DNA from: Candolleomyces eurysporus
Taxonomy: Eukaryota; Basidiomycota; Agaricomycetes; Agaricales; Psathyrellaceae
Direction: 5' to 3'
Assembly (NCBI GenBank): GCA_027579435.1
Contig: JANBPK010001152.1
Span: 1-21,006, forward strand
Length of the DNA: 21,006 bases
The position numbers and the translations under genes were made by a program. Shown piece after piece: positions 1 to 10,756 of the stretch; positions within the stretch are counted from its first letter, which is position 1, and every line of letters starts with the position of its first letter. The notes under the pieces are model-generated. The model searched no databases and had not been told where the DNA came from. It worked only from the letters and a program-made list of their open reading frames with translations.

Positions 1-182
1 TTATTCCTAATATCATTCATAAATAATAATCGATCGTCGCGTTTGCTCAAGGTGCCCTTGAAGACTCCGGTTCACTTGGATGATGAATATTCTCGGCCCA
101 AATCCACCTGCTCTAATATACAATCCCTCTGCCCCTCCCTTTCGCGCGCTCGAGACTACATATACTACTTGGATCCTTTTTT
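1..182. other. 3' flank of the histone gene, no gene seen
   Basis: This stretch lies downstream of the stop codon of the minus-strand histone gene and probably holds its 3' untranslated region. The open frames that cross it are short, lie opposite the last histone exon, and show no recognisable domain. Confidence 0.5.
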
Positions 183-1068
183 TCATATTTCAGTCCCAGA
201 GCTTGAATCCGGGCCCTCCCCTTCCGTTCCACTCACAGTCTCCTCGCGCTTGGGCTTCGGATCCGCGCTTGCTGCCTTTTTCCGTCTTCTAGCTGCAATC
301 GCTTCGAAACCAGCCGCCGCTTGCCTGAAGAGCAAAACCGGGTGGATTCTTGGGGCTACAAATTGAGTAGTCAAGAATCGTGACTACAAGTAGTTGAGAG
401 ATATCCTTACCAACACCTCCTTGGGTAATGATAACTTTATTGTTTGGGAGTAATCTCGTCAGTCTGAACAGAAAAGTTGAGCGGTGCGCATCATTGAAAA
501 CTAAAGGGAGACAACTCACTCGTCGTCGTTGCTTATAGCGAGTAGAAGAAATCTTGGGGTAATTCGCTTTTTATGATGTCCTTCGGCTGCATTTCCAGAC
601 AGCTCTACGAGCTCCGCGATGAGGTACTCGAGGACGGCGGCAAGGTAAACTGAAAGAACATTGATGTCGTTCAGCACGTCCGGCGCTCCAAACGAGTGAT
701 CAATCAGAGATGGCGCTTACCAGCCGAAGTGACACTAACCCTCTGGTTATAGGTCACATAACCCATCTTCCTCTTGATACGAGTCACGGGGAACTGGAGC
801 CCGGCCCTTTCCTGTAGCATTACGCGCTTTCGTTTTCCGTAGCCCATTTGAGCGAGCATGTACTGTTGGCCGGCCTTGCCTTTCCCTCTGCAGTCGATAG
901 GTTGGTCGACCTTGCGCCTTAGAGGGAGCCGAGGCGACGAGAGTATTGTGGTACTTACGACTTTCCTTGTCCAACCTAGGAGAAAGGAAGCCGTTGAATG
1001 ACAGAGTTGAACGAGTGGAAATACCAGCACGGCGACTGCCCACGTCCTCGACCAGGAGGACTCACCAT
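183..1068 (-). CDS. Divergent histone H2A variant (six coding exons)
   Basis: Spliced model: complement of 183-355, 411-463, 520-649, 721-887, 959-975 and 1066-1068; 543 nt, 180 aa. All five introns are GT-AG and phases match. Exon 1 is only the ATG and exon 2 only 17 nt. The protein starts MVGQGKSGKGKAG (H2A.Z-like tail), then [14 protein letters not shown] (about 33-46), [15 protein letters not shown] (62-76), [17 protein letters not shown] (79-95), NDDELTRLL (103-111) and [13 protein letters not shown] (120-132), which together are an H2A histone fold plus docking domain. The acidic-patch positions are kept (E70, E75, E78, D104, D105, E106). AVY and RITPR resemble H2A.Z, whereas the LL...QGGV docking segment resembles canonical H2A. 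The L1 loop reads [11 protein letters not shown] rather than GNYAQRV. The C-terminal tail (133-180) is long, basic then acidic, and ends SSSGTEI, without the SQ-E motif of H2A/H2A.X. It would act in chromatin; a specific role cannot be read from sequence. It could instead be a fast-evolving H2A.Z. Confidence 0.85.
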
Positions 1069-1856
1069 GCTTTCTACAGAGTACGACTTGACCTTGCTGC
1101 GGAATGAGTAGCAGAGAGGGTGTACAGGAAATAAGGTTACGATCTACTCTTAAATACCATGGCCAAGAGTTGGATCTGTTGACGTTTTACCCTATTCTGA
1201 GGGATTGGAAATTCCAGGGTTATCACAATAGTTAGATCTGACTCTTTACCCTATTTCGAGGGATTGGAAATACCAATACTCCTGCCCTGGCCAGGACCAC
1301 GTAAAAAGGACGCCACAGACTCAAGAACGCGAAGCTTAATTGACTTTGGCAATCCACGTGACAGGCGCGTCGCAAAGCATGTGACTGTGTTCGGTTCGGT
1401 CGCCTCGCGCCGCCGACGACGAGTCCTCGAGTCTATCGTCTTCATCGTCCATTTTTTTTCCGCTCGTTGTTTTCACCACCGGATCTCAGGCTCTCGACTC
1501 ATCTTGGTACAAAGGCCCGCAAGGATCTGTGTGGCAGTAGCCAAGCGCCTGCTGAGTCCGCAAACGTCGAGGCGCCGCNGGGGGGAAGAGGAGCACTGCA
1601 CAGGTACGCACTGGAACATGCTTCACCAGCAATGATAACAAGAGGCTCAGCAGACAAAGAATTAGACAATCTAGATCTGCGATACCGGACTGAACCGGAC
1701 ATAGCCTGCCAGACGAACCAGTTACAGTTAATCAATCCCTCTAGAGTGGCCCTTGTTCACGTTTCCCGGTCGGAGGAAGGAGTCCACGTTTCCACATATC
1801 ATAAGTGATTATAATGGCGGAGGTCACACCAGCTAGACCTTCAATTGCTNCCCCCC
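1069..1856. other. Divergent intergenic region, histone H2A variant / M50B-like gene
   Basis: This 788-bp gap separates two start codons facing away from each other, so it should hold both promoters. It contains the duplicated 30-bp element described separately and two N characters next to G and C runs (1579, 1850). The open frames in it have no recognisable domain and unconvincing starts. Confidence 0.5.
1186..1274 (-). promoter_or_regulatory. Duplicated 30-bp element with CCAAT box upstream of the histone gene
   Basis: Two 30-bp copies, at 1186-1215 and 1245-1274, differ at only three positions and are 59 bp apart start to start. Read on the histone (minus) strand each contains TTTCCAATCCCTC, a CCAAT box, followed by a TAGGGTAAA motif. 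They lie about 120-205 nt upstream of the histone ATG. Each is preceded by GATCTG on the plus strand, and a looser GATCT-ACTCT-TA copy occurs at 1141. CCAAT boxes are common in fungal promoters; that this pair controls the histone gene is inference from position. Confidence 0.5.
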
Positions 1857-3379
1857 ATGCCAACATTAACGACTCCAGAAGCGCTAACACCCACCAGTGA
1901 CCAGGTATGTGCGCCTGTGCTTCCTCTCGTTTGTAGACCCTTTTATTGAATCTGACCTCTGCTGCGGCTCTTCGAGTTAGGTGGTGGTACTCTATGTGGT
2001 GCGTCATAATTCCTTCCACTGCAGTCCAAGNAAAAAAAAAACCAACCTCTTCCTGTTAAAAAGATAATCGCAATGTCTGTTATAATCTTCGGCTTCTGGA
2101 ACGTCCCAGTCGTCCGCAACCTCATTAACCCGCTCAAGCTGTTCACCATCGGGTGGCACGAGCTCTGCCATGTAACAGCGGTGAGTCTACCGCATTCCCA
2201 TTCCACGCTGCTCCTTGGCACGTCGCTACCCATCCCTGTTTCGCTCCGTCCCCTGCGGCGCTGCGTCCATGCTCTTTGAGAGCTTAGCTGACCTCATTTC
2301 CCTTCCCACAGGCGGTCCTATCGGGTGGTCGAATACTCAAACTCACGATCGATCCACACGTCGGAGGGGCAACGATAGTCGAAGGCGGGAGTCCATGGTT
2401 CATTCTCTCGGCTGGATACGTTGGCTCGACGCTCCTGGGAGGAGCGTTCCTCATAGCTGGATGGGATACGCTCGTCGCCAAAATCCTCAGCTTCGTGCTC
2501 GGAGTGGGGCTGGTGATTCCGCTGGTCCTCGTACGGGATAAATTGTGGGTCTCAAGCCAATCCTGCCACCGGCTCTCCTGCTCACCACTCGCAACTAGGA
2601 CGATCGTTTTGACCGTTGGATATGAAGCCATGCTCGTTGGGTTCTGGTTCATCGACCACGCGTAGGTCTTTTTTTTCACTAGAACCTTCTAAGCAAGTTC
2701 CATTCCTTACTTTCCTTTTTCTTACAGACAAGCCCTTCGGTGGTATTGCCTATTCATCGGCGTCATGAAGTACGTCCTCGTGCCCCATCTCTCCTCCGGC
2801 CAAGCTTCCACAGTGTGACTGACCCAAGGCTGTGGACTTAGCGTTCTATTTGTTGTTTGTAAGTAGCCTTTCATCCGCTTTCACTTTCAGGTCCAAGTCC
2901 ATCTTCGGAGGCGCTATGTGACCGAGTTCATTGAATTGAGCTGACCATTGTCTTTCAGGGGACGTAGCGGACGATCGGTTCTTCCACAAAACGAACGATT
3001 CAGACGCCACGCAGTTTGCGCTCTTGTACCCTCGAATACCGGCTCATGGTACGTACCGATCGCTTTACAAATTTAGTAGCTGTGGCTAATGAAGTCGGGC
3101 TATGCTATGAACGCAGTTTGGGCAACCTTTTGGATAATCTTCCAGTTGTCCTTTATGGCTGGGTTTTGTCTACTTGGGATCTTTGCATTCAAGGTGCGTT
3201 TTAATTCATTCATCCAGCGGGAGGTTCTGGAATTTAATGGAGGTCTCCTCCCGACAGTTGACAAAAGAAGAAATGGATGCACAAGCTGGTACGTTGCCTC
3301 GCATCGCTTGTCTTGCGGGAGATGAAATAACTCTGACACGCTTTCCACATTGACAGCGACATTCCTGCCGACACGATAA
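1857..3379 (+). CDS. Peptidase M50B-like integral membrane protein
   Basis: Spliced model: 1857-1904, 1981-1998, 2064-2180, 2312-2544, 2599-2661, 2728-2769, 2842-2858, 2959-3048, 3117-3193, 3258-3288, 3357-3379; 759 nt, 252 aa, ten GT-AG introns. Exons 2 (18 nt) and 7 (17 nt) are very small. The N-terminus (LTPTSDQ then LYV) and the metal-site segment GWHELCHVTAAVLSGG match my recollection of the fungal peptidase M50B-like family. H54-E55-x-x-H58 is an HExxH zinc motif, and DPHVGGAT follows about 17 residues later, as in that family. About six hydrophobic segments are visible: residues 16-34, the SPWFILSAGY region, ILSFVLGVGL, TIVLTVGYEAMLVGFWFI, WYCLFIGVMNVLFVVWDV, and FWIIFQLSFMAGFCLLGIF near the C-terminus. 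Proteolysis has not, to my knowledge, been shown for most fungal members. The N at 2031 lies in intron 2. An alternative start is ATG 2073, but it would lose the conserved N-terminus. Confidence 0.82.
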
Positions 3380-4093
3380 TTTATGACTCTCGACGACGAC
3401 GATCGCTTGTATGTACCACTAGCAGATTTCATTCCGCACCGGACGGCGAAAGTCTGTCCCCCTATCCTGGACTAACGCCCACCTATCCAAATCCATCCAC
3501 CTCGCAAGCACCAGCTAGCACCATCAATTCCAACTATCCTAATATGCATAGCGCACAGCGATCTACATACCACATACTGCTAGACTCATCATCCTCTTTC
3601 ATGACTCCGCACGAGACGAACGATATCATGGACCTTTTGTTGTTTTTCAGTCTATCACTTGTTGTTGAAAAGATGCTGTAGCGCTTTTGTACCTGTGTGC
3701 ACCACCACAATATTGTTATCGTCGATATTCTCATATCAATCGCATTGCTTTGGAGTGAGTTGGGGAATCCTACCCGGTCCCGTCGTTCGTTGCCCAGTAT
3801 AATAAGTATGGTTTCCCGATATATGTATGATGCGTGTATGCTAGCGCTATAAGCAGTCCAGGGAGGTGGCAAAGATCGCCTCAAAGGGTGCGGAATCGGT
3901 CGGAGTCATGCGTCATCATCTTGGAATCATGGCCGGTGGCTGAGCGTAAGTAAGTTTGTAATATTTGAAGTTGATAATTATAGTTATTTTAAAAGTTTGT
4001 GCGTTTCAATTGGAGAGCAGCGTGTTGTTCGTGGTTATCGAAAGCGAAGAGGAGGAAAGCAGGAATGGACGTCAGCGAGTGCCAATGGTCGAA
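3380..4093. other. Convergent intergenic region, nothing recognised
   Basis: This 714-bp gap lies between the stop codons of the M50B-like gene (plus) and FIS1 (minus), so it should hold two 3' ends. The best open frames (3534-3884 minus, 3965-4234 plus) have no domain, and the latter runs antisense into the FIS1 C-terminal exon. I see no tRNA or repeat. Confidence 0.5.
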
Positions 4094-4787
4094 TTATTTG
4101 CGGGCTGCTCGCCGTATGAGACCCGCCAAAAGCAGTGCGCCGACCGCAGCAGCACCCCCCGCCAATGCCATTCCAATGTAACCGTCTTCAAAGAATGGGG
4201 TTTGAGCGTCGTGAATACAGAGTCGATGCAATAACGCAGAAACTCACCGGTTGCAGCCTTCCTGTCTATAAGCTGTCCTAATGACTGTGCCTGCAGATTG
4301 GTAGGCTCTTTCTCTCTGAGAAGCCCTATGACGGAGGTCAGGTTCACCGTCAAAGGCAGAAGCAACGCATGAGGCGGGCGTACCATTAAACTTTTTAGCA
4401 TCCTCATAGTTTCCCATCTTGTAATATCCCAATGCAAGATAGTACAGGCATTCCCGACGTCTTGCAGGCTCCGCACGGTAGATATCTGTATTGGGTATGT
4501 GTATTCAGGACAGCACTGGGTACGGCGAACGGGCGGTCGAACCTTGCAGGATGCGCACACCCTCTACTTGGTGCTCCCGTAGGGGGCTCTTGACGAGACC
4601 CCAGGCATAGTTGAACTTGGTTTGGGTGGTGACATGGGCCTGAGCGAGTTCCTTCTCGTACTGTGTCCGGAGGACCTGGGACAGAATGAGCAAGACGAAT
4701 GCGAGAGAAAGCCAGACTGCATACCTCGAGCTCGTCGTATGAGAGAGAGACCTCGGCGTCCGCAGCGTATGGAAGTTCGGTGGGCAT
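4094..4787 (-). CDS. FIS1: Mitochondrial fission 1 protein Fis1
   Basis: Spliced model: complement of 4094-4185, 4248-4325, 4384-4485, 4543-4675 and 4725-4787; 468 nt, 155 aa, the usual Fis1 length. Fis1 is a tail-anchored outer-membrane protein of mitochondria and peroxisomes that helps recruit the dynamin-related fission machinery. The start [20 protein letters not shown] is followed by the TPR-like core: [57 protein letters not shown]. The C-terminal hydrophobic anchor [19 protein letters not shown] ends in the short basic tail RRAARK, the classic tail-anchor arrangement. All four introns are GT-AG and in phase. No residue expected of the family appears missing. It is divergent from the U2AF gene with 85 bp between start codons. 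Confidence 0.95.
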
Positions 4788-4872
4788 TGGTGGAGGATGA
4801 GAGGGAGGAAGGGATGATCGGAGTTTGAAAGACAGGTTTGCTCTTGACGCTCACCAGAAATTCAGCGAAAAA
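4788..4872. promoter_or_regulatory. 85-bp bidirectional promoter/5'UTR between FIS1 and U2AF
   Basis: The whole distance between the FIS1 ATG (4787, minus) and the U2AF ATG (4873, plus) is 85 bp, so both 5' UTRs and the core promoters must lie within it or extend into the neighbouring gene's first exon or intron. The FIS1-proximal half is purine-rich on the plus strand (GGAGGATGAGAGGGAGGAAG). I see no TATA box. Confidence 0.55.
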
Positions 4873-6926
<2,054 letters not shown>

Positions 6927-7214
6927 TAGTGGTTTTGTTTTGTTGTGGCTGCTATTATTTAATTGCTGGTGCTGGTGTAGCTTTGCTTTGCTAGATAACT
7001 CGTTGGACTCGTGCTAATCGACTGTGCTTTTGTGTGTATGTATGCAGCCCGCTGGCCAGCAAGGGTGAAACATGATTTACGTTGTACAGTCAAAGATGGA
7101 AACAGAGTTCTTCCAGGGAAAAGATCAAATATCATATGTTCCCGAACTGTCGGTCAAATGTTTGCATGAGTTGAGTGGGCGGGGACCTGCATCTGTTAGA
7201 TTCGAACCATAACT
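6927..7214. other. Tandem intergenic region U2AF - amidase
   Basis: This holds the U2AF 3' end, with a T/G-rich stretch just after the stop (TTTTGTTTTGTTGTGG), and the amidase promoter. I see no RNA gene, repeat or coding exon here. Confidence 0.5.
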
Positions 7215-9482
7215 ATGTGGCCATTCACCCCCTCCAACGTTCCCGTCATCGAGGCTAAACGTGCTCAACGAGCTCGAGCGCTCGAAAGCGCTGGTGTCGA
7301 CAACGCTGCTAGTGATCACGCGCAGTATTACGGGGCTACAGGTGTGTTGTGCATTGGCCTCCATGAACCACGCGGTTCGGCGCTGACTCCAACCTCGTAT
7401 CGTGTAGCCACGCAGATCGTTGCTCGCATTCAGGCNGGGGGAATGGACGGCTTCGCAGGTGCTCGAGGCTTATATCGCTCGTGCGGTGTTCGCACATTCC
7501 AAGACGAACTGNTTTGACCGAAGGTATGTTTTCGTGTTGGCCTCTAAATATCCTCTATGTCATAACCTCTTTTCCCTCTTCAGTGTTCTTTGAGCGCGCT
7601 AGAAAGCAAGCTAAAGAATTAGATGCAGAATTTGCTGCAACANGGGAAACTTAGGGGCCCCTTGCATGGTGTACCCGTACGTTCGGCTACATCGTATACC
7701 CTATTGACCACCATCTAACCGAGAGTGCAGATTAGTATCAAGGACCAATGTTCGTACACTTTCTCCTGCGTTCTAACCGACGGCCTCCTTACTCTTCCTT
7801 CCAGTCGAAATAGAAGGCATAGACACCACCATCGGCTTCACACAATGGGCCAACAAGCCAGCTACCAAGAACGCAGACGTACGTCTCTCCCTCCCCATTC
7901 CCACCCCAAGAATCTCAGCTAACGATCATGTATCTATCACCCCCAGCTAATCAACACCCTCCTCTCCGCCGGCGCCATCCTCTACGTCAAAACCAACATT
8001 CCCCAAACCATGCTCGCCTTCGAATGCTCCAACCCTCTCNTNGGGGCGCAGCCTCNACCCCTACAGCGCCCTCTACACCTCCGGCGGCAGCTCCGGCGGC
8101 GAAGGCGCCTTACTCGCAATGGACGGTTCCGCCTTGGGCATCGGGTCAGACGTCGGCGGGAGNCTTCGTATACCCGCAGCCTACTGCGGTGTATACGCCC
8201 TGAAACCAGCTTACGGGAGGATATCGTACGTCGGCGCTCGAGGNCCCCGTGTCTGGATTCGACGGGGTTAAGAGTGGGGCGGGGCCCATGGGCAGGAGCA
8301 TGGACGACATAACGATGCTTGCGAAAGTCCTGTTCGGGAAGCAGGGTGCGCAGAGGGATGTCGCGCCCGCTCCGTTCAGAGAGGTCGAGATCCCCAAGAA
8401 ACTCAAGTTTGGGTACTATACTTCTGACGGGTTTATCAAAGCGTCCCCGGCTTGCAAGAGGGCGGTTTTGGAGACCGTAGACGCGTTACGGAAGCAAGGT
8501 CATGAATGCGTGGAGATCTCTCTTCCGGATAGTGAGTATATTTCACACCATGTCTCTGTTACATGACATACTGACGCGAAAAATGAATAGCTTCGATTGC
8601 TACAAACCTCTTTGTCGGATTGACCTCTGCTGACGGGTACAAGACATTGCTCAGCCACCTAGGACCCGACAAGAAGGTACGCTGCTTTCGTTCACCAAGT
8701 ACCGTTCCTACCTAACCCAATGACTTACAGGAAGGTGCCCTGTTCCTGGTTACCCTCGGCCCTAGACTACCTTGTAAATTAATCACCCCTTCTCTTCATC
8801 CTTGAACACTTCTGACTGATCTACGTCTCCAGGGTTTGTCCGAAGTATCGCGGGCTGGGTGCTGGAAAGCATCGTCGGGGACAAGATCTTCGCCTCAGCC
8901 TTGAGAGCCTCCAGGGCGAAGTCGGTCACGGAATACTGGGCCCTCGCCAGCCAACGCGACGCCTTTATACGGGATTGGTATTCACAAGTCTGGGACAAAT
9001 ACAGTCTGGACGGGATCATCGGCCCTGTGCAAGCAGTCCCTCAGCTACCTCACGGGTAAGCAAGCCGTTGCAAGCAACCTCTTCTGAGAGCACTGGCTAA
9101 CGGGAAGTTTAGGGGATGCGACAACTATTCCGCTCTCGCCACCGGTACGTTCCTGTACAACATCCTCGACATGCCAGCAGGCTCCGTCCCTGCGACTCGC
9201 GTCGACCCCACCAAGGACGCTCTCACAGAGGACTGGGGAAAGGAAGGGGGCCATGGTTCCAAGGTGTTCGAAAAGGGTATTTTCTATGGGCCCAAGAAGT
9301 TGTACGACCCAGAACTTTCAAAGGGCATGCCGGTCAGCGTCCAGGTGATAGGCAAGAAGTGGGAAGATGAGAAAGTGCTGGGGATGATGAAAGTAGTTGA
9401 CGATGCGTTGCAAGGGGAAAACAAGGAGCGTAACTTTGGGCCGGGTGCTTGGGACCGATACCAGGAGAGTTTGGAGAAGTAG
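7215..9482 (+). CDS. Amidase signature family hydrolase (fungal acetamidase type)
   Basis: Spliced model: 7215-7341, 7408-7523, 7584-7676, 7731-7749, 7805-7878, 7947-8531, 8591-8676, 8731-8773, 8833-9055, 9113-9482; 576 aa after ignoring five spurious N characters. Amidase-signature enzymes hydrolyse amides to acid and ammonia (or an amine) using a Ser-cisSer-Lys triad. Here K115 (ISIKDQ), S190 (TSGGSSGGEGAL) and S214 (GSDVGGSLRIPA) have the spacing seen in the family (75 and 24 residues, as in FAAH). The start MWPFTP, GPLHGVPISIKDQ, GPMGRSMDD, and the C-terminal KGMPVSVQVIGKKWEDE are typical of fungal members. The substrate cannot be read from sequence. N at 7436, 7512, 7643, 8040 and 8244 must be skipped to keep frame, while those at 8042, 8056 and 8163 stand for real bases (W174, N179, S214 codons). 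Exon 4 is 19 nt and carries the catalytic lysine. I judge it an intact gene with assembly errors, not a pseudogene. Confidence 0.9.
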
Positions 9483-9539
9483 ATACGTGGTAGATTCATG
9501 TATACCCAGTTATTTAGTTACACGGACAATGTCGGAATC

Positions 9540-9949
9540 TCATGCAGTCGGTCGGCCAGCGCGCCTGTCTTCCTTTCTCTGCTGAATCTAAGGGGAACAT
9601 GTCCAGTGAGCGAAGAGTGGTGTAGTCTGGGCACTCACCCAGGTGTTCTTGCACTCCCTGTAGGCCTGAAAATACTCCAAGCAAGCATCCCTATCGTAAT
9701 TATTGCGGTTGAGGCAGTCCATTGAGGCTTTGGACGCCTCTGCACATGGACTGGGAACGGTGTCAGTTGACAGTGCCAAATGCAAGCTGGATTGGTTGAA
9801 CATACTCGGCGAATTGGGAGGGCACCCGCTTGCTCTGCTCGACTACTTTTTAACGTGCAGAGGCAAAGGCAAGGAGAAAGACTCACCGCAAAGGTCTTTT
9901 TGTAGTCCGCCGGTACGGTGGTATCGCTGTTAGCACTCGACTCTGACAT
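9540..9949 (-). CDS. COX23: Cox23-like twin CX9C (CHCH) mitochondrial protein
   Basis: Spliced model: complement of 9540-9587, 9639-9750, 9806-9834 and 9887-9949; 252 nt, 83 aa. Cox23 is a small mitochondrial intermembrane-space protein, imported through the Mia40 disulfide relay and needed for cytochrome c oxidase assembly. The CHCH fold shows two CX9C motifs: C-AEASKASMD-C and C-LEYFQAYRE-C, separated by LNRNNYDRDA. The N-terminal part reads PADYKKTFA then SKRVPSQFADPC, and the end IQQRKEDRRAGRPTA is also family-like. Exon 2 is only 29 nt. I chose ATG 9949 (MSESSANSD); an in-frame ATG at 9973 would add eight residues. The gene is convergent with the amidase, with 57 bp between stop codons. 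Confidence 0.92.
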
Positions 9950-10756
9950 GGCTGAGTCCAAGCCAATCATCATTACCTAATCATGTCTTCCTCTCTTCTC
10001 TCCCCTCTCCAGGATGCTCATTATTCCACTCGCACACCTTTACTTTGAGGATGACCGTCGTACTCCCTGGTCATCTTTCGACAGTCGATTACATGTCACG
10101 AGGACAACGTTTCCGTTTTCGCTATAATCCGAAACGTCTCCAAGACGCTCACAGCAGGCACGATGCGCTTAAGGAGACTGGCGACCTCATTATGTTTGTG
10201 CCTCCTGGCTTCCTGCCCTCAGCGCACGCGTCCGGAAACGACGGCGGTTTCACAAGCGGCAGCCTCCTCTCCCCTAGATCTGGAGCAAAGTGGTGTCAGG
10301 TCTCATCCTTGAACGGCATTGTCTGGCGACCTACAGCTCGCCTATAATGCTACGAATTCGAAGACTGCTGATATTCTAACTTCCGAGCGTCCCGGGTATG
10401 CTTCATCACCATCCCTAGATCCTAGTAGTAACCCGGATTAATCAATCAACGCCCTCAACTTCCTTGTTCTGAGGATGCCCACAGTTTCGAATGATGAGTG
10501 AAGATACTTGCACATGAGTCTGAGATCGGCGGCCTGAACTTTTCTGCTCTTCCTCCCTGCATGCAAGCGCTTTGTGTTACACTCTAAAATTCCAACGCGT
10601 TGCAACAAGATAGATAGCAATATGTAACACAAGATGCAGTAGATTACGGCGGTATAATAGTGTAAGATTATGTAGTCCTGACGTCGTGCTGTGTGGGTAT
10701 CGCTCTGAAAATGCAGATGTATGTGACAAAAAAGGTGTTACCACGAGTACAAAATC
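9950..10756. other. Intergenic region between COX23 and the MMS22 3' end
   Basis: This holds the COX23 promoter and the 3' flank of MMS22. Apart from the weak open frame at 10051-10347, I recognise nothing here: no repeat, tRNA or conserved motif. Confidence 0.45.
10051..10347 (+). CDS. Orphan open frame of 98 codons, doubtful
   Basis: This is a single uninterrupted frame starting MTVVLPGHLSTVDYMSRGQ and ending IVWRPTARL. I recognise no domain, signal peptide or membrane segment. Codon use is not obviously non-coding (many C-ending third positions), and it begins 101 bp from the divergent COX23 start codon, so it could share that promoter. Its intron-free state is unlike its neighbours. It may be a chance frame, an unannotated small protein, or part of a transcript leader. 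Confidence 0.2.
   Translation: MTVVLPGHLSTVDYMSRGQRFRFRYNPKRLQDAHSRHDALKETGDLIMFVPPGFLPSAHASGNDGGFTSGSLLSPRSGAKWCQVSSLNGIVWRPTARL

Noticed and set aside
183..1068. Reading the histone gene as a pseudogene because no single frame covers it
   Set aside because: All five introns have GT-AG ends, phases agree, and the joined frame is open with the acidic patch kept, so an intact gene is the simpler view.
1500..1720. Possible relic of a histone H3 gene (HRY-like reading and short matches such as GCACAGGTACGCACTGGAAC) next to the H2A variant
   Set aside because: It needs several frameshifts, only short stretches resemble H3 codons, and no continuous homologous segment could be followed. Chance similarity is more likely.
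1264..1808. Overlapping plus-strand frames in the histone/M50B divergent gap
   Set aside because: They have no domain, are interrupted by an N, and do not splice into the M50B-like gene in frame.
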